Source: Bradyrhizobium genosp. SA-3 (GTDB lineage: Bacteria > Pseudomonadota > Alphaproteobacteria > Rhizobiales > Xanthobacteraceae). Taken from it: 64,000 nucleotides of DNA. The position numbers and the translations under genes are program-made. The notes beneath the pieces are model-generated. The model worked only from the letters and a program-made list of their open reading frames with translations. It made no database searches and was not told the DNA's origin. Location: assembly GCF_004212635.1 (NCBI RefSeq), contig NZ_PSRT01000032.1, positions 1 through 64,000 of the forward strand. The letters are read 5' to 3'. How positions within the stretch are numbered: the stretch's first letter is position 1; each line of letters opens with the position of its first letter. Shown here one piece after another: positions 43,040 to 51,571 of the stretch.

Positions 43040-43951
43040 TTATTCGGCTGCTTTGGCCTTGGGCATCCTGGCCACGATCGCGTCGATCGCGATTTTGTAA
43101 TTTTCCGGCACGACGCCGTTGAAGTGTTCCTTCAGGCCGAGGCTGTTCTTCCAGCGCAGCCGCGCCGCCGTTGCGTTTGCCATCAGCGGTTCGATCCCGG
43201 CATCCGCCACGGCCTCGGCGGCCATCTCGACTTCTTCAGTGCGGCGCTTGGCGTGGATGACGCCGGAGGGCGTCAGGCTCTCGACCGTATCCATGAACGG
43301 CCGGGTCAAAGTCTTGGAAGCGGACGCCAGCACGGTCTCGTCGAGACCGTAACTGCGCGCCGCCAGCAGCGTCTCGTCGATAAGCGCTTCGATGCCCTTG
43401 ATCAGGACTGAGCGGAGGATCTTGATCCCCGAAGCCGTGCCGAGTTTCTCTCCGACATATTCGATGCTCATGCCCCAGGGCACCAGCAGATCGACCACGC
43501 GCTGGCCGGCCGGACCGCTCGACATCATATGCATCGAATAGCCGTTCTTCGGCGTGCCCATGATCGAGCCGTCGCCGAGCGTGGCGCCCGTCTTGGCCAG
43601 ACGCTCGGCGACGCCGTATTTTACCTTCGGCGTGGCGGAAGCAAAATCGAGGAAGGTGTGACGGCCATCGAGCACGGGCGCGAACGCGTCGGCGCTTTGC
43701 AACGATGCGGAGCCGGGCGTCACGCTGAAGATCAGCTCGGCTGCGTCAGCCAGCTCCTTGTTGGATTTGACCAGCGTGACGCCAGCGGCCTTGGCCCGCC
43801 CCTGGATCAAATCGGCATAAGGGCCGTCGAACGCGTATTTGTCGTAGCAGAAGATCTGCCGCAGGCCGGCTTCGCGCAGGCCCTTGCCGACGGTGCTGCC
43901 GATCTCGCCATAGCCGACCAGGCCGAGACGGAACTGTTGCTTCTGGCTCAT
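43040..43951 (-). CDS. NAD-binding 6-phosphogluconate-dehydrogenase-like oxidoreductase (DUF1932)
   Basis: 303 residues. The start is ATG 43951 behind AAGGAG. It begins with a Rossmann fold: FRLGLVGYGEIGSTVGKGLR (G-x-G-x2-G), and TPGSASLQSADAFAPVLDGR. The C-terminal DUF1932 part has GIKILRSVLIKGIEALIDET (the conserved Lys of hydroxyacid dehydrogenases) and RRTEEVEMAAEAVADAGIEP. The family oxidises hydroxy acids such as threonate-type substrates with NAD(P). Second gene of the operon, between the two MFS genes. Confidence 0.87.
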   Translation of the reverse strand: MSQKQQFRLGLVGYGEIGSTVGKGLREAGLRQIFCYDKYAFDGPYADLIQGRAKAAGVTLVKSNKELADAAELIFSVTPGSASLQSADAFAPVLDGRHTFLDFASATPKVKYGVAERLAKTGATLGDGSIMGTPKNGYSMHMMSSGPAGQRVVDLLVPWGMSIEYVGEKLGTASGIKILRSVLIKGIEALIDETLLAARSYGLDETVLASASKTLTRPFMDTVESLTPSGVIHAKRRTEEVEMAAEAVADAGIEPLMANATAARLRWKNSLGLKEHFNGVVPENYKIAIDAIVARMPKAKAAE

Positions 43952-43977
43952 TGTGTTCTCCTTCGATGGGTTTGCGG

Positions 43978-45318
43978 TCACGCGCGCGCTGTTTTTGGCA
44001 GGGCGGATGCGCTGCCCTGTAGGCTGAGGCCGACGATCCGGATGAGGATGGCTCCCAGGACAAGGAATCCAGCGACCGAGATCAGCGCCCAGGAGAAGCT
44101 GCCGGTCGCCTGACGGATCTCGCCGATCAGATAAGGACCGACGAAGCCGCCGAGATTGCCGATCGAAACGATCAGCGCGAGCCCGCCCGCGGCGGCGCTG
44201 CCGGTGAGGAAGCTCGACGGGATCGGCCAGATCGTGGACTGGTAGCACATGATTCCGACGACGGCGCCGCACAGCGCGATGATCGAGGTCAACGCCGACG
44301 AAGTCGCATAGCCGCACACGATCAGCGATGCCGCACCGAGCAGCAACGCAGAGGCGACGAACCAGCTTCGCTCACCTCCCCGGTCGGACAGCCGCGCCCA
44401 CAGCATCATGGTGATGGCGCCGCAGACGTAGGGGATCGCGGCGAGGAAGCCGACGGTCACGACGGAGAAGCCGAACCCTTTGAGGATTTGCGGCATCCAC
44501 AGGCCGAGTCCGACCGAGCCGATGATAGCGCAGAAGTTGACGGCCGCGCAGACGAGAACGCGCCAGTTCGTGAAAGCATCTTTGAGCGACGACGAATGTA
44601 TGGCGGCGATGGCCTGACGCTCGCTTGCAAGTGTCTCGGCAAGCCAGGCCCGTTCCTCAGTGCTCAGCCATTTTGCCTGCTCAGGCTTGTCCGTCAGCGT
44701 GAACAGGCAGACGAAGCCGAGGATGCTGGCGGGAAGGCCTTCGAGGATCAGCAGCCACTGCCAACCATGCAGGCCAGCGACGCCATTCAGGGCGAGCAGC
44801 GAGCTCGAGAGCGGCGCGCCGAGGATGTTCGCGATGGGAATACCGAGCAGGAACGCTGCGGTCGCCCGGCCGCGGATGCGGGCCGGAAACCAGTAGGTGA
44901 AGTACAGGAACACGCCGGGCGTGAAACCGGCTTCGCCGAGACCGAGCAGGAAGCGCATGGCGCCGAAGCTCACTGGCCCGACGGCGAATGCGGTGGCGGC
45001 CGACAGCAAACCCCAGGTGATCAAGATGCGGGCGATCCATTTGCGCGCGCCGACGGCTTGCAGCGCAAGATTGCTGGGAACCTCCGCGAGGAAATAGCCG
45101 AGGAAGAACAGGCCGGCGCTCCAGCCGAACTCTGACGGCGAGATGCCGAGATCCTGGTTCATCGTCAGGCTGGCGACGCCGACATTCACCCGGTCGAGAT
45201 ACGCAAAGATGTAGCAGAGCAGCAGAAAGGGAACGATGCGCCACATCACCTTCGAGAGGACGCGCTCCTCTTCGGACGTGAAGCCTTTGCCGGCCGAGGC
45301 GGCGGATGTCGTTGCCAT
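43978..45318 (-). CDS. MFS transporter, anion:cation symporter type
   Basis: 446 residues, 12 membrane segments. The start is ATG 45318 (MATTSAASAGKGFTSEEERV), preceded by GGAGGAAC; longer starts at 45339 and 45387 are less likely. It carries the same ACS family motifs as the second MFS protein in the operon: LLCYIFAYLDRVNVGVASLT, DLGISPSEFGWSAGLFFLGY and EVPSNLALQAVGARKWIARI. The two differ clearly along their length and may import different acids or act as uptake and antiport partners. First gene of the operon; its promoter faces that of the FAD dehydrogenase gene. Confidence 0.9.
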   Translation of the reverse strand: MATTSAASAGKGFTSEEERVLSKVMWRIVPFLLLCYIFAYLDRVNVGVASLTMNQDLGISPSEFGWSAGLFFLGYFLAEVPSNLALQAVGARKWIARILITWGLLSAATAFAVGPVSFGAMRFLLGLGEAGFTPGVFLYFTYWFPARIRGRATAAFLLGIPIANILGAPLSSSLLALNGVAGLHGWQWLLILEGLPASILGFVCLFTLTDKPEQAKWLSTEERAWLAETLASERQAIAAIHSSSLKDAFTNWRVLVCAAVNFCAIIGSVGLGLWMPQILKGFGFSVVTVGFLAAIPYVCGAITMMLWARLSDRGGERSWFVASALLLGAASLIVCGYATSSALTSIIALCGAVVGIMCYQSTIWPIPSSFLTGSAAAGGLALIVSIGNLGGFVGPYLIGEIRQATGSFSWALISVAGFLVLGAILIRIVGLSLQGSASALPKTARA

Positions 45319-45372
45319 GTGTTCCTCCAGATCGGCCATTGTGTCCCGGCCATGGCGCCCGATAGCAAAAAC

Positions 45373-45407
45373 AGAACGCCGTTGCAATTTATTTCAAAAC
45401 GACGTTT
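45373..45407. promoter_or_regulatory. Tandem candidate IclR-type operators
   Basis: Two palindromes 23 bases apart, centre to centre: AGAACGCCGTTGC (45373-45385) and AAAACGACGTTTC (45396-45408). Compared with the perfect GAAACGCCGTTTC at 50494-50506, the first differs at three of 13 positions and the second at two. They lie between the divergent starts 45318 and 45520, so could control both. Confidence 0.5.
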
Positions 45408-45519
45408 CATTTTTTGGGATGCACACGAAAGCGCTTGCGTCCCGTCCATCAGGGCGTTCCACTCAAAAAGTGGAGCGCCGGCCGTCGGTTACGGCATTCA
45501 GCCGGCCCGGGGAGAGATC

Positions 45520-48500
45520 ATGCTGCCACGCATTTCCGATATGCCGGCCCCTGCTCCGTTGCATGCCGAGCTCCTCGCAGAGCTTCGCCTGCGCGGGTTC
45601 GAGGGCGATCTGATGCCTGATTATGCCGATCGGATCGTCTCGGCGACCGACAACTCGATCTACCAGCTGCTTCCGCAACTCATCGCTTTTCCGCGCAACG
45701 TCGACGATCTGGTGCGCCTTGCGCGTGTCACGGCGGACGAGCGCTTCAAGACCATCGTGTTCGCGCCACGCGGCGGCGGAACCGGCACCAACGGCCAATC
45801 GCTGACTGAAGGTCTGGTGGTGGATGTCTCGCGCCACATGAACCGCATCCTCGAAATCAATCCCAGAGAGCGCTGGGTGCGGGTGCAGGCAGGCGTCGTG
45901 AAGGATCAGCTCAACGCGGCGCTGGCCGAACACGGCCTGTTCTTTCCGCCGGAGCTCTCCACCTCCAATCGCGCCACGATCGGCGGCATGATCAGCACGG
46001 ATGCGAGCGGCCAGGGCTCATGCCTGTATGGCAAGACGCGCGATCACGTGCTGGAGCTCACGACCGTGCTGCTGGACGGCACGGTCTGGACCTCGCGCGC
46101 AATCGAGGACGAGGAACTGCGGCACATCAAACGGCGCGACGACCGCGTCGGCGCGATTCATCGGCTGGTCGACGCGATCCAGCGCGAGCAGGCGGACCTG
46201 ATCGCGGCTCACTTTCCGAAGCTGAACCGCTGCCTGACCGGCTACGACCTCGCGCACATCCGCGATGAGCGCGGACGTTTCAACCTGAATTCGATCCTTT
46301 GCGGCAGCGAAGGCACGCTGGCGCTGATCGCCGAGACCAAGCTGAACGTGGTACCGATCCCGAAACACAGCGCGCTGGTCAATGTGCGCTACGGCAGCTT
46401 CGACGCCGCCTTGCGCGATGCGCAGGAGTTGATCCGGTTCGGCGCGGCCTCGATCGAGACCGTGGACTCCAGGGTGCTCGGCCTCGCACAGGACGATGTG
46501 ATCTGGCAGTCCGTCCGGCAATATTTTCCCGAGGATGACGGACAGCGCGCCAGGGGCGTGAACCTCGTCGAATTCGTCGGCGACGTCGAGGCCGATGTCG
46601 AGACGTCAGTTCGCAAGGTGAGCGATGCGCTGGCGTCCACCGGGACAGCGCGCGGCCGCCGCGGCTTCACCGTGGCGCGCTGCGAAGCCGATGTCGGCGC
46701 GATCTGGGACATGCGGAAAAAATCGGTCGGCTTGCTCGGCAACATGCAAGGCGACAAGCGGCCGATCCCCTTCGTCGAGGACACCGCCGTCCCGCCGGAA
46801 CACCTCGCCGACTACATCGCCGAATTCCGCGCCGCGCTCGACGCCCGCAACCTCACTTACGGCATGTTCGGCCATGTCGACGCCGGCGTGCTGCATGTGC
46901 GGCCGGCCATCGACATGAAGGATCCGGCACAGGAGTTGCTGATCCGGGAGATCACGGAAGAGGTCGTCGGGATCACCAAAAAGTATGGCGGACTGCTGTG
47001 GGGTGAGCACGGCAAGGGCGTGCGTTCCGAATTCTCGCCGCGCTTCTTCGGCCCGCTCTATCCGACCCTGCAATCGATCAAGGCCGCCTTCGATCCGCAC
47101 AACCAGCTCAATCCGGGCAAGATCGCCGCGCCCGAGAATGGAAAGCTGCTTGCAATCGACGGGCTGACGACGCGCGGCCAACTCGACCGGACCATCCCCC
47201 GCTCCGTTCGTGCCGCCTATGACGAAGCGCTCCACTGCAATGGCAATGGCGCATGCTTCAGCTGGGACGCGGATGAGGCGATGTGTCCGTCCTACAAGGC
47301 GACGCGTGATCGCCGGCATTCACCGAAGGGCCGGGCCTCGTTGACCCGCGAATGGCTGCGCCAACTGGCGGCGCGCGGCGTCGATCCCGTTGCCGAAGCG
47401 GCTCGGCTTCGCAGTGGCGCGCCGTGGCGGAATTTTCCCGCGCGGTTGCGCAACACGTGGTCCGGTGCGCCCGACTTCTCGCACGCCGTGATGGATGCGA
47501 TGGACGGCTGCCTCGCGTGCAAGTCCTGCAGCGGGCAGTGTCCGATCAAGGTCGATGTCCCCACGTTCCGGGCAAAATTCCTCGAGCTCTATTACGGCCG
47601 CTATCTGCGCCCGCTACGCCACCACATGGTCGCTTCACTGGAAGCGATGCTGCCGATGCTCGGCAAGATCGGGTGGCTGTACAATCTGCTGCTCGACAAT
47701 CCAGCGGGTCGCGCCGCGATGCGGACTATCGGCCTGGTGCACACGCCAAAATTCTCCGGTGCTTCGTTGCGACGGGAACTGGCAACGCGTGGAATCGCAA
47801 TGGCAACGCCCGCGACACTAGCCGCGCTGCCGGCCGAGCAGCGCGCGCGCAGCGTGGTGCTGGTGCAGGACGCTTTCACGAGCTGGTACGAGACGCCTGT
47901 CGTGCTGGCGGTGCTCGATCTGATGCAGGCGATCGGCTTCAAGCCGTTCGTCGCGCCCTTCCTGCCGAATGGCAAGCCACTGCATGTGCATGGCTTGCTC
48001 GGCGCTTTCACTCGCACGGCATCGCGCAACGCCGCCATGCTGCGCGAACTTGCCGCGGCCAGCGTCGAGCTCGTCGGCATCGACGCTTCGATGACGCTTA
48101 CCTATCGTTCGGACTACACCATGCTGGCGGAAGCGGACCGTCCGCCACCGGTGCTGCTAATCCAGGAATGGCTCGCCCGTCACCGCGATGCGATCCCCGG
48201 AAAGCCCGGCGCCAGCGACGAATATCTCTTGCTGCCGCACTGCTCGGAACGATCGCTCGCCGTATCCAGCCTGAAGGATTGGCAAGCAGCGTTCGCAGCG
48301 GCGGGCGCGACGCTGCGCGTGCTGCCCTCTGGCTGTTGCGGTATGGCGGGGACCTATGGCCACGAGGCTGAGCACCGCGCCACCTCAGAGCAGATCTACG
48401 CGATGAGCTGGAGCCAACAGGTGGCGCGATGGGCGCAGAGCGGCCGCCTTCTCGCCACCGGCTACTCCTGCCGATCGCAGGTCAAGATCGTGGATGGACG

Positions 48501-48552
48501 GGCCCTGCGCCATCCCGCGCAGGCTCTGTTGGCTTGCTTGCGCCGACGCTGA
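45520..48552 (+). CDS. FAD-linked oxidase with Fe-S domains (YdiJ/D-2-hydroxyacid dehydrogenase type)
   Basis: 1010 residues; start ATG 45520 behind GGGGAGAG. Domains: an FAD-binding PCMH domain (residues about 50-280: FAPRGGGTGTNGQSLTEGLV and TIGGMISTDASGQGSCLYGK), an FAD-oxidase C-terminal domain (about 290-560: FGHVDAGVLHVRPAIDMKDP and GLLWGEHGKGVRSEF), a ferredoxin-like segment with CNGNGACFSWDADEAMCPSY and CLACKSCSGQCPIKVD, then two CCG-type domains ending in VLPSGCCGMAGTYGHEAEHR. Enzymes of this build, such as E. coli YdiJ, oxidise D-2-hydroxyacids (D-2-hydroxyglutarate, D-lactate) and pass electrons through Fe-S to quinone. It diverges from the MFS operon and ends one base before the SMP-30 gene on the other strand. 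Confidence 0.9.
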   Translation: MLPRISDMPAPAPLHAELLAELRLRGFEGDLMPDYADRIVSATDNSIYQLLPQLIAFPRNVDDLVRLARVTADERFKTIVFAPRGGGTGTNGQSLTEGLVVDVSRHMNRILEINPRERWVRVQAGVVKDQLNAALAEHGLFFPPELSTSNRATIGGMISTDASGQGSCLYGKTRDHVLELTTVLLDGTVWTSRAIEDEELRHIKRRDDRVGAIHRLVDAIQREQADLIAAHFPKLNRCLTGYDLAHIRDERGRFNLNSILCGSEGTLALIAETKLNVVPIPKHSALVNVRYGSFDAALRDAQELIRFGAASIETVDSRVLGLAQDDVIWQSVRQYFPEDDGQRARGVNLVEFVGDVEADVETSVRKVSDALASTGTARGRRGFTVARCEADVGAIWDMRKKSVGLLGNMQGDKRPIPFVEDTAVPPEHLADYIAEFRAALDARNLTYGMFGHVDAGVLHVRPAIDMKDPAQELLIREITEEVVGITKKYGGLLWGEHGKGVRSEFSPRFFGPLYPTLQSIKAAFDPHNQLNPGKIAAPENGKLLAIDGLTTRGQLDRTIPRSVRAAYDEALHCNGNGACFSWDADEAMCPSYKATRDRRHSPKGRASLTREWLRQLAARGVDPVAEAARLRSGAPWRNFPARLRNTWSGAPDFSHAVMDAMDGCLACKSCSGQCPIKVDVPTFRAKFLELYYGRYLRPLRHHMVASLEAMLPMLGKIGWLYNLLLDNPAGRAAMRTIGLVHTPKFSGASLRRELATRGIAMATPATLAALPAEQRARSVVLVQDAFTSWYETPVVLAVLDLMQAIGFKPFVAPFLPNGKPLHVHGLLGAFTRTASRNAAMLRELAAASVELVGIDASMTLTYRSDYTMLAEADRPPPVLLIQEWLARHRDAIPGKPGASDEYLLLPHCSERSLAVSSLKDWQAAFAAAGATLRVLPSGCCGMAGTYGHEAEHRATSEQIYAMSWSQQVARWAQSGRLLATGYSCRSQVKIVDGRALRHPAQALLACLRRR

Positions 48553-48553
48553 C

Positions 48554-49477
48554 CTAGTCGGCATGCGAGAACATCGGCAGGCCCGGTGTCTCGAGCTCGG
48601 CGCGGATCAGCGTTCCTGTACGGCTTTCAGTGATGAACAGGCTTTTGCGCTCCGGTCCGCCAAACGCGAGATTGGTGTTGCCGACGCCGGCGCAGGACAC
48701 GATGCGATCGAGCGGCTCGGCCAAAGGCGACAACCGCCACACCGAACCGAAGCCGGTGTGACAAACCAGCAGATTGCCGCCACTGTCCAGCGCCAGTCCG
48801 TCGGGGCCACCGGGGCCACCATGGAGATGCGAGAAGATGCCGACCTTGGTCGTCAGGCCGCTGGCCGGCAACGGCACGCGCCAGATCTGGTTGGCGCGCG
48901 TCACCGCGACGAGCAGAAAACTCTCCTCCTGATCGACGACGATGCCGTTCGGACTGGGGATCGTATTGATCAGGCACGTCAGCCGGCCATCGGGCGTCAG
49001 CTTCCAGACCCGTCCCGTCGGATCGTGCATCCCTGTCTGGCCCTGGTCGGTGAAATAGAGATTGCCCGATGGCGCGAAGACGAGATCGTTCGCGCCCTTG
49101 AAGCTCTCGCTCGCCGCCGTCTCCAGGAACGGCGTTACTGTGCCGGTCGCGGGATTGAGCAGCATGATCCCGCGCTTGTAGTCGGTGATGAAGATGCGGC
49201 CGTCGCGATGAATCTTCAGGCCGTTCGGCCAGCCGTCATATTCGGTCACGAGCTCCCACGCGCCATCCGCGCTGACGCGGAAGATGCGGCCATACGGAAT
49301 GTCCGCGACATAGAGGCGTCCCTGGCGATCGAAGGACGGACCTTCGAGGAAGGAGTCGATCTCGCGGCCGCCCTGGTTGGCATCAGCCCAGGATGTGCGA
49401 CGGGGTTTGCGGAACTGGTCCGGAAGCCGCGTGAAGATGGTCGTCTCGATGCGGCGCGGCGGGTTGAAGAATGTCAT
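48554..49477 (-). CDS. SMP-30/gluconolactonase-like lactone hydrolase
   Basis: 307 residues, six-bladed beta-propeller. Start ATG 49477 overlaps the amidohydrolase stop as ATGA. Seen: FLEGPSFDRQGRLYVADIPY (metal-ligand Glu of the 'EGP' motif), DGWPNGLKIHRDGRIFITDY, GANDLVFAPSGNLYFTDQG ('ND' ligand pair), PSPNGIVVDQEESFLLVA (Asn ligand) and GPDGLALDSGGNLLVCHTGF (Asp ligand). These fit calcium- or zinc-dependent sugar-acid lactonases. No signal peptide, so it acts in the cytoplasm. Second gene of an operon with the exported amidohydrolase. Confidence 0.9.
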   Translation of the reverse strand: MTFFNPPRRIETTIFTRLPDQFRKPRRTSWADANQGGREIDSFLEGPSFDRQGRLYVADIPYGRIFRVSADGAWELVTEYDGWPNGLKIHRDGRIFITDYKRGIMLLNPATGTVTPFLETAASESFKGANDLVFAPSGNLYFTDQGQTGMHDPTGRVWKLTPDGRLTCLINTIPSPNGIVVDQEESFLLVAVTRANQIWRVPLPASGLTTKVGIFSHLHGGPGGPDGLALDSGGNLLVCHTGFGSVWRLSPLAEPLDRIVSCAGVGNTNLAFGGPERKSLFITESRTGTLIRAELETPGLPMFSHAD

Positions 49478-50439
49478 TGGACACCTCGCGCAAAGCCGTA
49501 CAGCTCGGCCGGATTGTCGACGAGAATGCGCTTGAATGCAGCCTCTCCCGCCCATTGATTGAAGAGATCGAACAGCCGCGCATCGTCCGGCTTCTGTTCC
49601 CTCTCGGAAGGATGCGGCCAATCGCTGCCCCAGACCAGTCGCTCGGGCGCAGCCTTGACGTAGGCTGCTGCAACTGCGCCGGCATCGGCAAAGTCGGGGG
49701 CGCCCTGCTTGCTCGACACGTAGGGGCCGGACAGCTTGACCCAGGTCCTGCCGCGGTCGAGCAGGCCACGGATGACCTTGTAAGGCGCGCTTGCCAGACC
49801 GTCCGGTTGCGGCACCTGCGCCAGATGATCGAACACGAGCCGCCCGGGCAACGCCGCGAGCAACTCCGCATTGTCCTCGATCTGCTTGGGACGCATGTTG
49901 ATCTGGCAGTGCCAGCCGAGATCGGCCAGCCGCGGGGCGAGCAGTTTGAGCGAGCCGACCGACAGCACGCCGGGAAAGCCGAGATTGAAGCGAACGCCGC
50001 GGACACCCTGCGCGTCGAGCTGCCGCATTTCTTGATCCGAGACGTCCTCGGCCACAACGGCGATCACGCGAAAATTCTCGGCGCCCAGTGCGTGTCGCGA
50101 TGCGATCTGCAGCCGGTTGTCCGTCCCGTAAGTTGAGGGCTGGACGATGACGCCGCGCGTGGTGCCGATCCGGCGCTGCAGAGCGCGATAATCGTCGGGC
50201 AAGGCGTCCTCGGGCAGCAAGGTGGCGCCCTTCATGACCGGATAGGTCTTGTCATACGTGTGAAAGTGGCAATCCGTGGCACCGGGCGGCGCAACGAAAC
50301 GCGGCTTCTCCGAGCCGCTCGACCAACGAACCTCCTCCGCCCGCGCTGCCGTCATCGGCGCAACAGCGGTTGCAGCGAGGCCGGCCAGCACTGTCCTTCG
50401 CGTGAGCGATGCTGATGCCACGACGTTCGTCCTCCCCAT
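49474..50439 (-). CDS. Exported amidohydrolase (TIM-barrel, LigI-like), paralogue
   Basis: 321 residues. Twin-arginine leader SLTRRTVLAGLAATAVAPMT, then AARAEEV. Core: FVAPPGATDCHFHTYDKTYP (H-x-H metal pair), LQRRIGTTRGVIVQPSTYGT, VRGVRFNLGFPG, LVFDHLAQVPQPDG and RLVWGSDWPHPSER (catalytic Asp). It shares these motifs and order with 40749-41696, so the two are paralogues within one cluster. Known relatives hydrolyse or isomerise lactones of dicarboxylic sugar acids or pyrones. The leader implies that the reaction takes place in the periplasm before uptake. Its promoter carries the best IclR-type palindrome. Confidence 0.87.
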   Translation of the reverse strand: MGRTNVVASASLTRRTVLAGLAATAVAPMTAARAEEVRWSSGSEKPRFVAPPGATDCHFHTYDKTYPVMKGATLLPEDALPDDYRALQRRIGTTRGVIVQPSTYGTDNRLQIASRHALGAENFRVIAVVAEDVSDQEMRQLDAQGVRGVRFNLGFPGVLSVGSLKLLAPRLADLGWHCQINMRPKQIEDNAELLAALPGRLVFDHLAQVPQPDGLASAPYKVIRGLLDRGRTWVKLSGPYVSSKQGAPDFADAGAVAAAYVKAAPERLVWGSDWPHPSEREQKPDDARLFDLFNQWAGEAAFKRILVDNPAELYGFARGVQ

Positions 50440-50493
50440 TGCTTGTTATGGGGAGGCTTATAAGCCCGCCGCGGCGAAGCGGCAAGCTATAAT

Positions 50494-50506
50494 GAAACGC
50501 CGTTTC
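50494..50506. promoter_or_regulatory. Candidate IclR operator upstream of the amidohydrolase operon
   Basis: A perfect 6-1-6 palindrome GAAACG-C-CGTTTC, 55 bases before the amidohydrolase start at 50439 and just past the end of the iclR-type gene. A second half site (TTTCGTTTCA) overlaps it on the right. Confidence 0.55.
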
Positions 50507-50509
50507 GTT

Positions 50510-51271
50510 TCATGTGGAGGCGTTTGCCGGTCGGGCGGCGCTGCGCTTGCGCGGGCTTTTCCCCGCACCGGGCGGTGTGCCCCCGCATGCCAATGTCAAT
50601 TTGTGCGCAGCCTCGACCAGCGGTCCCTTGACCTGCTCGGCCCGCGCCTCGGTCAGCCGGCTGATCGGGCCGGAAATGGCCAAAGCGCCGACCAGGGAGT
50701 CCGCAATGCCGAACACCGGCATGGCAAGCGCAGCGGCGTGAGGATCGGTAACACCAGACGTGAAGAGCGGCAGTTCATCGTCAGGACCAGGCGGACCGGC
50801 TTCGTACCGAAGCAGCGTCCGGGCGATGGCGGACTTGTCCATGGGCCTGGTATCGCCCGGCTGAACGGTCATCCTGATCCGGTTGGTGCTTTCCACGCGA
50901 AACAGGCAAAGCCTCTCCTCGCCATTCCGAACATAGAATGACGTCGTCTCCCCTGTCTTCGCCGCGAGTTGCTCGAGCACGGGCATGACATGATCGGAAA
51001 GACGGAATGCCTGTTGATAGGCGGTCCCGAGCCGCAACGTCTCGGCATCAAGCCGATACGAGCCGTCCGGCAGCCGCGCTAGTAGCCGGTATTGCTGGAG
51101 CGACAGAGCGAGCCGCAAGATCGTACTCTTCACCAGGCCGGTCCGTTCGGCCAGTTCGGCCAGGCTCAACGCGCGGTCGCCCCGACGGAACGCCGTCAAT
51201 ACCGCCAAAGCGCGTTCGGCGGCCGACACGCCCTTCAAGGCTGGCATCTTCTTCTCGGGTTGCTTAGCCAT
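50510..51271 (-). CDS. IclR-family transcriptional regulator
   Basis: 253 residues from ATG 51271, chosen because AAGGA lies 6 bases upstream; a GTG at 51292 gives seven more residues. Winged-helix N-terminus: ALAVLTAFRRGDRALSLAEL, then AERTGLVKSTILRLALSLQQ, LLARLPDGSYRLDAETLRLG. C-terminal IclR effector domain: VMPVLEQLAAKTGETTSFYV, ERLCLFRVESTNRIRM, and FGIADSLVGALAISGPISRL. It lies upstream of the amidohydrolase operon in the same direction. The palindromes at 50494-50506 and 45373-45408 are likely its targets (inference). The last 25 residues are Arg/Lys/Pro-rich. Confidence 0.9.
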   Translation of the reverse strand: MAKQPEKKMPALKGVSAAERALAVLTAFRRGDRALSLAELAERTGLVKSTILRLALSLQQYRLLARLPDGSYRLDAETLRLGTAYQQAFRLSDHVMPVLEQLAAKTGETTSFYVRNGEERLCLFRVESTNRIRMTVQPGDTRPMDKSAIARTLLRYEAGPPGPDDELPLFTSGVTDPHAAALAMPVFGIADSLVGALAISGPISRLTEARAEQVKGPLVEAAHKLTLACGGTPPGAGKSPRKRSAARPANAST

Positions 51272-51360
51272 CTCGAGTCCTTTTCCGGCCACTTCCTACG
51301 TCATTCCAATGGAAGGTAGAAGGGGAGCACCGGAAGGCCCAGCAAACAGCGGACACGGCG

Positions 51361-51410
51361 TTCAAAAACGCAATAGAACGCACACAATCGCAGAATATCG
51401 TAGAAAATCG
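51361..51410. repeat. Five 10-bp phased repeats upstream of iclR-type gene
   Basis: Five consecutive 10-base units each end in A[AT]CG: AACG, AACG, ATCG, ATCG, ATCG, with A-rich bases between. The exact helical period puts all the CG steps on one face of the DNA, about 90-140 bases upstream of the iclR-type start. Confidence 0.45.
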
Positions 51411-51526
51411 TGGAGCGGTGAAGCGCTCCGGCGCAAGTATTTCTATAGATTTTTCTTTTTAATTGCAGGCACTTACACCTGCCGGCCAAATTCCGTGTTG
51501 GACGCTTTGTTGGCCGTTTCATTGGA
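51411..51526. repeat. Bipartite direct repeat, copy 2
   Basis: Box 1 (51411-51429, TGGAGCGGTGAAGCGCTCC) lacks one G relative to copy 1 and forms the hairpin GGAGCG/CGCTCC. Box 2 (51496-51526) matches 39786-39816 with one mismatch in 31. Same order, spacing and orientation as copy 1. Confidence 0.65.
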
Positions 51527-51571
51527 CACTGCTTCGCGGGCTAAGTTGGCTCGTGTGCCGCTCGAAACTCG

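Noticed and set aside
51361..51410. CRISPR-like array
   Set aside because: The units are 10 bases long without spacers and there are no cas genes.
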